Shown here: positions 56,159 to 64,000 of the stretch, piece by piece
How the letters are laid out: every line of letters begins with the position of its first letter
Numbering within the stretch: position 1 is the stretch's first letter
DNA from: Sorex araneus
Taxonomy: Eukaryota > Chordata > Mammalia > Eulipotyphla > Soricidae
Assembly (NCBI RefSeq): GCF_027595985.1
Contig: NC_073308.1
Coordinates: forward strand, 11,864,566 to 11,928,565
Direction of reading: 5' to 3'
Length of the DNA stretch: 64,000 bases
The notes under the pieces: model-generated
Databases searched by the model: none
The model's input: only the letters and a program-made list of their open reading frames with translations
Told to the model about the DNA's origin: nothing
Position numbers and translations under genes: made by a program

Positions 56159-57068
56159 ACCAGTATCATTCTTAATGGTGAAGAACTGAAAGAATTCCCA
56201 CTGAAATCAGGTACAAGGCAAGGATGTTCACTGTCTCGTTTTTCATTCAGTATAGTATTAGAAGTTCTAGCAACAGCAATCAGGCAAGGTAAGTAAATCA
56301 AAGATATTCAAATTAAAATAAAACAAAGATATTCAAATTGAAAAGGAAGTCAAATGATCACTATTTTCAGGTGGCATAATAATATACATAGAAGACCCTA
56401 AATAATTCACCAAAAACCTCCTAGAAACAATAAAGCAACACAGCAATTTGACTAGCGATAAAGTTAGCCACATAAACACAAAGCACAGAAACACATAAAC
56501 ATAGACAAAAAATTGGTTGTGTTTCTATATGCAAAAAAGAATCATAGAAGAAAGAGATTTAAAATAGTGTCCCAAAACATTAAATACCAGGAATGGACTT
56601 AATGAAGGACGTGGGAGATCTATATAACAAAATACATAGGGACTGGGGGCTCAGTGGCTGAGAGCCGCCTCTCCAGACCAGATGGTGGCAACAGACGGAC
56701 AAAGGACCTGGGGAACGGAGAAACAGGGCCCCAGACTGTTGGGAGTCAGTTTATTTCTCTCTCCTCCCCAGCGTAGTTTGATCTCTCCCCTCACCGCACA
56801 ATTGTAGTCGTGGTCGTAGTCCCAGGCATCATAGTTCCCTCATCCTAGTCCTCGTCTTGTCTTTCTAGTCATCGTTGTTACCTCGTCCCCTCTCCCCCCC
56901 TTACAGCACAGTTACAGAGACACCATGAGGGGTGGGTACTCATGGGTGGGGTTGAGTGTTGTCAGAACAACAAACAGAGGTAAAGCCACCCCTTCAGGGG
57001 AAGGTCTAGGAGATGAACTCAAGGTACAACTCTCACATGAGGGTTCTCCAGATGACTAGGAGATCTGC
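56159..57068 (+). pseudogene. L1 ORF2 RT remnant and adjoining non-L1 insert (copy B2)
   Basis: 'tggtgaagaactgaaagaat' (NGEELKE) starts the L1 part. From about 56,645 the non-L1 insert ('gctgagagccgcctctccag') follows, as in A. Confidence 0.72.
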
Positions 57069-58030
57069 TCAGGGTTGTTTGCAGATTTCGGTTCTATTGA
57101 ATAGTGCTGCAATGAACATAGGAATGCTGATGCCCTTTCTGTTTGTGCTTTGGGGCCCTTGGGTATGTTTCCAAGAGTGGACTTGTTGATCGTATGGGAG
57201 TTCAATTCCTAGTTTTCTGAGGAATGTTCGATTGTCTTCCCAAAAGGCTGGAGCAGTGGACATTCCCCAGCAGTGAAAGAGAGTCCTTCTTTCCCTCTGC
57301 CCATGCCAGCACAGGAGGTTGTGTTCTCCGTGATGAGTGTGACTTTGTGGTGTGAGGCGATATCTCATTGCTTTGATTTGCAGTTTTCTAATGCCTTGTG
57401 AAGTTTATTTTTCATATGAGTTTTTTGCCATTTATTTTTACTTTGAGGAATTTTCTGTTCATCTTTTCTTGCCATTTTTTGATGGGGTTGTATTTTTTTT
57501 TCCTTGTACAGTTCTACCTGGGGACTGGAGTGATAGCACAGCAGGTAGGGCATTTGCCTTGCATGTGGCCAACCCGGGTTCAATTCCTCCGTCCCTCTTG
57601 GAGAGTCCGGCAAGCTACCGAGAGTATCCCATTGTGAGATGAGTATCTCCATCTCACAATGGAGATGTTACTGGTGCATGATCGAGCAAATTGATGAACA
57701 ACTGGATGACAGTGCTACAGTGGTACAGTTTTGCCAGTGCTTTGGCTCTCTTGGATATAAGCTCTTTATTAGTTTCAGGTAAGCAAATAATTTCTCTCAG
57801 TTTTTGGACTGTCTTTATATTCTGATCATTATTTTCTTTGAGGTGCAGAAGCTTCTTAATTTAATGTAGTCCCATTTGTTTGCCTTTGCTTCCACTTACT
57901 TGGTTAGTGGTATTTCACCCTTAGAGATGCCTTTAGCTTCAATGTCTTGGAGACAATGAATTATGTCTACATTTTTCTCTTTATTTTTTTTAATTAAAAT
58001 GTTGAGGGCCTGTGTTCTCTGGTCTGTGTT
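57069..58030 (-). mobile_element. Old L1 fragment, inverted (copy B2, better preserved)
   Basis: A 99-codon minus frame (57,069-57,368) reads RYRLTPQ, then TAPAFWEDNRTFLRKLGIELP and FIAALFNRTEICKQP, the L1 ORF2 C-terminus in order. A second minus frame (57,365-57,652) continues toward the KKWQK/NKLHKALENCK region. Confidence 0.85.
57522..57728 (+). mobile_element. SINE, RTE-tailed class (orthologue of 31166-31382)
   Basis: 'gggactggagtgatagcaca', 'aacccgggttcaattcctcc', tail 'gagatgttactggtgcatga'. The middle is partly deleted. Confidence 0.88.
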
Positions 58031-58040
58031 CTCCCCTGAG

Positions 58041-58292
58041 CTACACTGCACTGCATTGTCGTCCCGTTGTTCATCGATTTGCTTGAGTAGGCACCAGTAA
58101 TGTCTCCATTGTGAGACTTCTTGTTACTGTTTTTGGCATATCGAATATGCCACGGGTAGATTGCCAGGCTCTGCCATTAAGGCGGGAAACTCTCCATAGC
58201 TTGCTGAATTCTCTGAGAGGGATGGATGAATTGAAAGCAGGTCGGCTGCGTGCAAGGCAAACGTCCTACCCGCTGTGCTTTTGCTCCAGTCC
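58041..58292 (-). mobile_element. SINE, RTE-tailed class (orthologue of 31689-31913, normal arrangement)
   Basis: 'gcattgtcgtcccgttgttc', 'ggcaccagtaatgtctccat', 'tttttggcatatcgaatatg', head 'gcgtgcaaggcaaacgtcct'. Confidence 0.9.
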
Positions 58293-58533
58293 TCTCCCCT
58301 GGACACATATCTTTATTGCTTGCCTCTATGTCTCTTTCTTTGCTTGCTTAATTGCTCTCCAAGCCTGTGTTCTCCCTTAACCATGGATCCCACTTGCTTA
58401 TCTCTGAGTCTCTTTGCTTGGGCTTCTTTCCTCTCTGGAGAAGACTGTGTTCTCTCTTTAACACATGTTTCTTCTTTCTCCCTCCTTACATCTTTCTAAG
58501 TAAGTTTTGTTCAATAAAAACTATCTTTCTTTG

Positions 58534-58680
58534 GGGGTCAGGTGATAGTACAGCAAGTGGGGTGCACATGGCCAACACAGGTTTGATTCCCCAGCTTCCC
58601 GTATGGGCCCCCAAGCCAGACAGGAGGGAACCCTGAGTGCTGTTGTCACTCAAAACCAAAACAAAACAAGACAAACAAAA
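58534..58680 (+). mobile_element. SINE, A-tail class, old (orthologue of 32153-32300)
   Basis: Same blocks as in copy A ('gggtcaggtgatagtacagc'). Confidence 0.75.
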
Positions 58681-58711
58681 AACTTTCTGCTTCACTGAAA
58701 AAGTATTTTGT

Positions 58712-58905
58712 GCATATCCGTGTTCGATTCTTCCGCTCCTCTGGCAAGCTACCGAGAATATTGAGCCTGCACGGCAGAGCCTGGCAAGCTACCTATGGTG
58801 TATTCAATATGCCAAAAACAGTAACAATGAGTCTCACGATGAGAGATGTTACTTTTGCCCACTCGAACATATCGGTGAGCTACGGGATGACTGTGACAGT
58901 GACAG
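58712..58905 (+). mobile_element. SINE, RTE-tailed class, 5'-truncated, copy B2 only
   Basis: Starts in the B-box region ('ccgtgttcgattcttccgct') and ends 'gatgactgtgacagtgacag'. At the same place in A ('aagtattttttgtacatg', about 32,320) the flank is uninterrupted. Confidence 0.9.
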
Positions 58906-59253
58906 TAATTTTATTTTATTCTACTTATTTTAGGTTTTATTTAGTTTAAATAGTATGGTTGTAATGGTGTTTAAGCTCATAGTATTTATAAACAAAGTTA
59001 CTATGTGCTACCACCTCCAAAACGCCCTTGACCTTCCACCTCTGTCCTTTTGTTATGTCAGGAAAGAATAATATAACCGTAATATCAATGTTTCTAAAAC
59101 AGCCAACTTCTCTCTACTAGCCTCCTCCTCATCATCATCATCTTATATAAGTATATAAGCATATAACTACCTGTAAGTATTCTGCTACCTTCTTCATCAA
59201 ACTGTAAGCTGTTCATTAGAGAAAAATCACTATTAAAAAAAATTCAACATTGG

Positions 59254-59450
59254 GGCTGGATCGATAGCACAGTGGGTAGGGCATTTGCCTTGCACGGGGT
59301 TGACCCGGATTCAATTCCCAGCATCCCATATGGTCCCCTGAGCACCACAAGGAGTGATTCCTGAATGCATGAGCCAGGAGTAACCCTTGTGCATCGCCAG
59401 GTGTGACCCAAAAAGCAATGAATAAATAAATAAATAAATAAATAAAATAA
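59254..59450 (+). mobile_element. SINE, A-tail class, with (AATA)n tail (orthologue of 32676-32826)
   Basis: 'ggggctggatcgatagcaca' to 'ggtgtgacccaaaaagcaat', (AATA)n, then the target repeat 'aaatttcaacatt' also seen upstream. Confidence 0.94.
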
Positions 59451-59462
59451 AAATTTCAACAT

Positions 59463-59503
59463 TTGGGCTGGAGTGATAGCACAGCAGGGAGGGCGTTTGC
59501 CTT
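59463..59503 (+). mobile_element. SINE head fragment, cut off at the L1 boundary
   Basis: Only 'tgggctggagtgatagcaca' to 'gggcgtttgccttg' remains, then L1 sequence starts without a tail. Confidence 0.8.
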
Positions 59504-59787
59504 GTTCTTTCCTGATTTGGGCTTATGAATAGTGCTGCAATGATCATAGGAGTGCCATATGTCTTTTCTGAGTAGATTTTGGGCATCTGGGGTACATACC
59601 AAGAAGCGGGATTACTGGGTCATATCCCCAGCAACAGAAGCTCAATTTCTGTTTTCTTTTGGGAAGTGTCTATATTGTTTTCCCAAAAGGTTGCACATTT
59701 TGACATCCCCTCCAGCAATGAATGATGGTCTTTTTCCCAATATCCATATCAACACCAGTCATTTTTGTTCTTTGTGATTATGATGTG

Positions 59788-60192
59788 TGAATTATAATAA
59801 ATGTAGTTTTCTATCATTTGTTTTTAAAATTTTATGACAGGTATTCCTTGGACTTATGATTTTGCTGGTATGGGTGACCAATTTTACCTTTGAGAAACGT
59901 CTTAACTTGCAGTTTGAATACAAACCACAAAACCCCTGGCTTCAGGAAACTCCCTTCCTTTGCTGTGAGCTGTGCTGCCTGTCTCCTGATAAGAGCCATG
60001 TTGTAACCTGCCCTGCCTTGCTGATGCGTGATAGACTGTGAAAGAATGGTGAGCTCGTACGATTACCCTATAAATGCTCTTGAGAGCCTTGATTGGCACC
60101 GAGAGCTTCAGGTGCTTTGCCTGGGTCTGGTCAGCCACAAGACTCTGTCTTAGTGAGTGTGATTAAACAAACTTTCATTTGACTATTGCAAC
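59788..60192 (+). mobile_element. Probable solo LTR inside the inverted L1
   Basis: Non-L1 segment with a TATA-like 'taccctataaatgctcttga' (about 60,065) and a late polyadenylation-like 'tgattaaacaaactttcatt' ending 'attgcaaca'. The flanks share 'atgatgtgtg' and 'atgatatgtg', a possible target repeat. The left limit is approximate. Confidence 0.5.
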
Positions 60193-60344
60193 ATGATATG
60201 TGCTGGTCTTCTATGAGATGTTGTATTGCTGGTTTAATTTGCATTTACCTAATGATAAGGGGTACAGTATATTTTTTATATACCTGTTGGACATCTGCAT
60301 GCCTTCTTTGAAGAAGTATTTGTAAATGACTCCACCCCATATTT

Positions 60345-60511
60345 TTTTTCTTTTTGGGTCACACCCAGCGATGCTCAGGGGTTACTCCTGGCTTTGCACT
60401 CAGGAATTGCTCCTGGCAGTGCTTGGGGGACCATATGGGATGCCGGGGATAGAACCCAGGTCGGCCGCGTGCAAGGCAAACGCCCTACCTGCTGTGCTAT
60501 CGCTCCAGCCC
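60345..60511 (-). mobile_element. Young SINE, A-tail class, with TSD
   Basis: 'ctttttgggtcacacccagc', 'ggggatagaacccaggtcgg', head end 'tatcgctccagccc'. Flanked by ccaccccatatttt / ccaccccatttttt (60332 and 60512). Confidence 0.94.
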
Positions 60512-60571
60512 CCACCCCATTTTTTGAAGTGGTTGATTATTTTCCTTCTTGTAAAGTTCTACCAGTGAGGA

Positions 60572-60665
60572 GGATACATATGTATGTGTGTGAATACATA
60601 TATATGTGTGTATATATATGTAATGAGATGTATATATTTATATATACATATGTATGTGTACATCT
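60572..60665. repeat. AT-rich (ATGT/TATA)n low-complexity patch
   Basis: Alternating TATATG, GTGTGT and ATATAT words within the inverted L1. Confidence 0.85.
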
Positions 60666-61461
60666 TAACCATTTGTACCATGAGTGGTGGGCAACTATTT
60701 TCTCCCAGTCTGTGTAGTATCTTTATATTCTCGTCACTTCTTTCACTGTGTAGAAACTTCTTGCTCTGATGCAGTGCCATTTACTTATTTTTTGGTTCCA
60801 TTTACTTGGCCAAAGGCATTGAATCATTGAAGATATCTCTAAATCAAATGTTCAAAAGTGTTCAGACTATGTTTTCATCAATATAATTTATGGAATCCTG
60901 TATGATACCAAGATCTTCAATTTTAATTTAATTTTTATGTGTAGTGTTAGAAAGGGGTCTGAGTTTGTTCTTTAGCATGTGACCAACCAGCTTACCCAAC
61001 AACAGTTGTTGAAGAGGCTTTCTGTGACCGCTTCATACTTTTTGGTCTTTTATCAAAAATAAATTGTTCATATACCTAGGATCTGTCTCTGGCCTTGGGT
61101 TCTATTCCAAGGTCTGAGTCTGTCCTTAATCCAATGTTACATGGTTTTGATTCCTGTAACTTATACTAAGTTTGGACGTTTAGGGAGAGTGAACTCTCTC
61201 ATTTTATTTTATCCCTAAGATTGTTCTGGCTATTGTGAAGAGAGGGTGTTATTGCACAATATAAATTTCTAAACTGTTTGATTATATCTTTAATGAACGT
61301 CAAGGGTTTTTTTAAAAAAAAAAAAATAAGGACTACATTGAATATGCATAATGCTTTGGACTAGGTTGTCATTTGACATTATTAATCTTTCCCATCCATG
61401 TACAGGGGATATATTTTCACTTTCTCCTGTGTTTCAAAATTTATTTTAGTCGTGATTTGTA

Positions 61462-61641
61462 TTGTCAGTAGCTTGCGGGCTCTCCAAGAGGGGCGGAGAA
61501 ATCGAACCTGGGTCAGCCGCAAGCCTGGCAAGCTACCCGTGGTGTATTCTATATGCTAAAAACAGTAACAACAAGTCTCACGATGGAGACGTTACTGGTG
61601 CCCGCTCAAGCAAATCGATGAGCAACGGAGTGACAGTGACA
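61462..61641 (+). mobile_element. SINE, RTE-tailed class, with inverted 5' part and TSD
   Basis: 61,468-61,520 is the head/body in reverse orientation ('gggctctccaagaggggcgg', 'aaatcgaacctgggtcagcc'). From 61,521 the body and tail run forward ('gcctggcaagctacccgtgg', 'gagacgttactggtgcccgc', 'gagtgacagtgacagtg'). The flanking 10-bp repeat gtgatttgta (61452-61461 and 61642-61651) shows it integrated as one event. Confidence 0.88.
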
Positions 61642-61697
61642 GTGATTTGTACATTTCTTTTTTTTTTAATTACTTATTTTATTTAAAATGCAATACT

Positions 61698-62318
61698 CAC
61701 CGCCGAGATGTGATCCTAGGGGCTGCACGCATGTGCAGCCTCTCCGCAGCTGCACAAGAGTGAATCCAGACCCAGCAAAACCTCTTTCGGCATGGGCAAC
61801 TCCTCGCAGAATGTCTCCAGCCTGAGAACTAAGCCTCGGCCCCGTGCCCGCCCAGGAGGGGAAAGGTATTTCTCTCTCTCACCTCTTTCTCTCCGGGGAT
61901 GAAGGGCGCGGTGTCCGCCATTTTAAGACAACCACAGATTGGGTTTTCAAGCCTGCAATGATCCAATATCTGGAAGAAATCTCCCTGGACTTAGTGTTAA
62001 AGTACATAAATTCAAACCTTATTTGTCTTCACAGTAGGTCTGAATCTAGTGGGGTACTCCTAACAACAATAGTGAGGTTTGTATTGAAATATTGAATGTA
62101 ACCAAAGTAAACAGAATGTAAAATGAAACTTATCAGTTACAAGGTGGGGGGGCGGGATGGGAGGTGTACTGTGTGGGGTTTTTTTTTTTTGGTGGTGGTG
62201 GAATATGGGCACTGGTGAAGGGATGGTTGTTTCAGCATTGTATAACTAAGACCTAAGCCTGAAAGCATTGTAATCTTCCACACGGTGATTTAATAAAAAA
62301 ATTTTTTATTTAAAAAAA
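61698..62318 (+). mobile_element. Composite retroelement of the same family, plus strand, nested
   Basis: Bounded by atgcaatact (61688-61697 and 62319-62328). The match may extend left through 'ttttatttaaaa'. 5' part GC-rich ('gaactaagcctcggcccc', 'ggcgcggtgtccgccatttt'), middle 'aacaatagtgaggtttgtat', then the L1-type 3' end 'aatatgggcactggtgaagg', 'tcttccacacggtgatttaa' and A-tail. It has one module, while the minus element has two. Confidence 0.8.
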
Positions 62319-62609
62319 ATGCAATACTAAGCCTTCAGGAATGCCTGATGAACTCTAGTTGACTAATCTGCCAACCCCTAAAAGACACTGACTTTTCTTT
62401 CTTTTTTCTGTGTGTTTTATTTTATTGAATCACCATGTGGAAAGTTACAAAGTTCTCAGGCTTATGTCTCAGTTATACAATACTCAAACACCCATCCCTT
62501 CACCAGTGCACATATTCCACCACCAAAATCCCCAGTATATCTCCCATCCCTGCCCCCCCACCCCCACCTGCGTAACTGATGAATTTCACTTCATTTTCTC
62601 TTTACCTTG

Positions 62610-63270
62610 ATTACATTCCATATTTCAACACAAAACTCACTATTGTTGTTGGAGTTTCCCCCCAAAAAAGACAGCCCTACTACCAAGGAAGCATTTGATA
62701 ATTAGTTTTCCATTGCTGAGAATGAAGAGATATGAAGTCCCACTGCTCCAAGTACATGACTCTTTTTTTTTCCTTTTTTTTTCTCGTCCCCCTTCCCTCG
62801 CCACCCAGTTCATACCTGTTTGATAGACCTCATAATATGGTGGACGCCACGCCGCGTTTCTCCCCGAAAATGGGAAACAACTGGGAAAGAGGGAGATTTC
62901 CTATCCTCGGCCCGCGTGGGGCTATGGCTTAGTTCACAGTCTAGAGAAATGGCTGCTACTTTGATTATCTTCAATATTTCAACAAAAAACTCACTATTAC
63001 TATTTTGAGTTTCCCCCCAAAGTCAGGCCTGCTAAAAAGGAACCGTTTCACATTGCTGACAATTAAGAGATGTTAAGTTGCGTGGCTGCTACCGCGGCAT
63101 CGTGGATTTGGATTTCTGTATAAAGTCCAGGGAAAATTCTGTCAGAAATTGCATCCCTGCAAGCTTTTACTTCCCTTTTGTGGTGCTCATAAGATGGAAA
63201 AGCCTGGAGAGAGAACCCTTCCCCGCGGGTGCCGCATGGGGCAGCGGCTCAGCTCACAGTCCAGAGGCCT
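62610..63270 (-). repeat. Two tandem modules (~320-354 bp) of the composite element
   Basis: 'tatttcaaca' at 62,621 and 62,975. 'tgagtttcccccca'-like blocks at 62,650 and 63,004. 'gctcacagtc'-like blocks at 62,931 and 63,251. Offsets of 320-354 bp reflect indels. Confidence 0.7.
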
Positions 63271-63456
63271 CTCTGGGAGCTGCTAGCGTCCAAAGTAGTT
63301 CAGTTGGCCTCTGGGATCATGCTCGTGCAGCAGCTGAAAGGGATTTGTACATTTCTTTCTGTGAGAATTTTATTCTTTTCTTAGGTTAATTCAGAAATAC
63401 TTGTTTTATTTGAGGCAAAGTTGTGAATGGGGATGTTTAAAATTTTTTCTCTCTCT

Positions 63457-63625
63457 GGGTTGGAGAGAGAGTACAGCAGGTAGGGCATTTGCCTTGCATG
63501 CGGCTGACCTGGGTTCGAGCCCCAGCATCCCATATGGTTCCCAGCACCGTGAGGAGAAATTCCTGAGTGCAGAGGCAGGAGTAACCCCTGAGCATTGCTG
63601 GGGTATGATCCAAAAAGAAAAAAAA
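63457..63625 (+). mobile_element. SINE, A-tail class, with TSD
   Basis: 'gggttggagagagagtacag', 'cagcatcccatatggttccc', 'gagcattgctggggtatgat', A-tail. Flanked by 'attttttctctctct' and 'aattctctctctt'. A short deletion removes part of the 'ctgagcaccgccaggag' block. Confidence 0.9.
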
Positions 63626-64000
63626 ATTCTCTCTCTTCTATTTTATTACTTAGAAATAGGACCATGGTTTTGGCAAATTGATTTTTTTAGCTTGCCACTT
63701 TACTGAACAAGTTCATAGTTTCTAGCAGCTTTTTGGTATAGATTTTAGGGATTCCTAGGTATAATATCATGTCCTCTGAAACTACTGAGAGTTTTGTTAC
63801 TTTTCTAGTCTGAAAGGCTTTACTATCTTTCTTGCCTAACTTTATTGAAAAGATTCATTTCAACTTCTCAGGCTATTGAGAACCTTCACTTGGATCCAAA
63901 TGTCACAAGTGGAACGGCAACCACAGCAGCCAGATACCTGGCGGAGAGGACTGACATTACTAGGGAACTCTCTCTAAAAGGAATGCATGGACTACAACAC

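Larger units (their letters stand above)
51576..59460 (+). repeat. Copy B2 of the duplicated block
   Basis: Collinear with 25,847-32,830. Starts exactly at 'ttggtgacca', the terminus of the LTR-like insert. Differs from A by the mini-provirus (53658-54392), a private SINE (53207-53400), another private SINE (58712-58905), absence of A's two SINEs, retention of ~112 bp of inverted L1 lost in A, and an unrearranged SINE at 58041-58292. Confidence 0.88.
61659..63341 (-). mobile_element. SVA-like composite retroelement, inverted, with possible 3' transduction
   Basis: Flanked by a 17-bp direct repeat gatttgtacatttcttt (61644-61660 and 63342-63358). In the minus sense: GC-rich tandem modules (63,341 to about 62,600), an L1-type 3' UTR ('aatatgtgcactggtgaagg', 'ggtgattcaataaaataaaa', about 62,600-62,405), then about 110 bp of unrelated DNA, then a second A-run adjoining the target repeat. 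The interposed DNA between two A-rich ends is what a 3' transduction looks like. Contains the nested plus-strand element 61698-62318. Confidence 0.72.
59504..63880 (-). mobile_element. Old L1, inverted, host for nested insertions
   Basis: Minus-strand L1 ORF2 pieces: the 'gaatagtgctgcaatgatca' (IAALF) block at 59,526, 'tgacatcccctccagcaatg' at 59,700, 'gtttaatttgcatttaccta' at 60,233, and RT-region pieces at 60,690-61,450 and 63,360-63,870 ('ggattcctaggtataatatc', 'gttaattcagaaatacttgt'). Stops and indels throughout. Interrupted by an LTR, three SINEs and two composite elements. Its 5' end is not clearly inside the window. Confidence 0.82.

Overview
This window is eukaryotic, almost certainly mammalian nuclear DNA. 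It carries L1 retrotransposons in many states of decay, LTR retrotransposons, CpG islands and vertebrate-type splice signals. More than thirty copies of a tRNA-headed SINE are visible (head with pol III A and B boxes, then 'cagcatcccatatggt', then 'gagccaggagtaacccctg', then 'ggtgtgacccaaaaagc' and an A-tail). I recognise this SINE as the one that dominates shrew (Sorex-like, Eulipotyphla) genomes. That assignment rests on recall and was not searched. I found no protein-coding host gene that I can name. Apart from retroelement remnants, most open frames are low-complexity artefacts.

Layout. 1-1.15 kb is an old composite retroelement (300-bp tandem units joined to an L1-like 3' end). 3.4-5.1 kb is a degraded L1 3' half, followed by old SINEs and a solo LTR. 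6.1-9.6 kb is mostly unique with simple repeats. 9.95-11.2 kb is a CpG island with a possible promoter and an unidentified ORF. 12.7-15.3 kb has SINEs, a second CpG island and a strong CTCF-type site. 15.6-18.0 kb is two very long polypyrimidine tracts split by an inverted L1 3' end. 18-22.8 kb has older SINEs, a G-rich tandem region and an inverted copy of the composite element seen at the window start.

22.9-32.8 kb is copy A of a ~10-kb block (old L1 plus nested inserts). It recurs in the same order and orientation as two pieces, B1 (38.8-40.75 kb) and B2 (51.58-59.46 kb), now separated by ~10.8 kb. Between the copies lie 1.7 kb of purine repeats enclosing a solo LTR, a 200-N gap, a young L1 with an intact ORF2 C-terminal half, a third CpG island (46.27-46.74 kb), and a class II-like ERV (5' LTR, leader, broken gag) interrupted by a SINE and an RTE-like LINE end. 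B2 alone carries a very young 735-bp mini-provirus with two essentially identical LTRs. 59.5-63.9 kb is an inverted old L1 that hosts an LTR, SINEs and two nested composite (SVA-like) retroelements in opposite orientations.

Most notable are: (1) the tRNA-Asn-primed mini-provirus with no coding capacity; (2) two SINE classes with the same tRNA-type head, one ending in an L1-style A-tail and the other in a ~55-bp 3' end shared with the RTE-like LINE found twice here, which implies two mobilising partners; (3) nested SVA-like composites, one with the hallmarks of a 3' transduction; and (4) the broken duplication, which gives an internal clock for ordering insertions.
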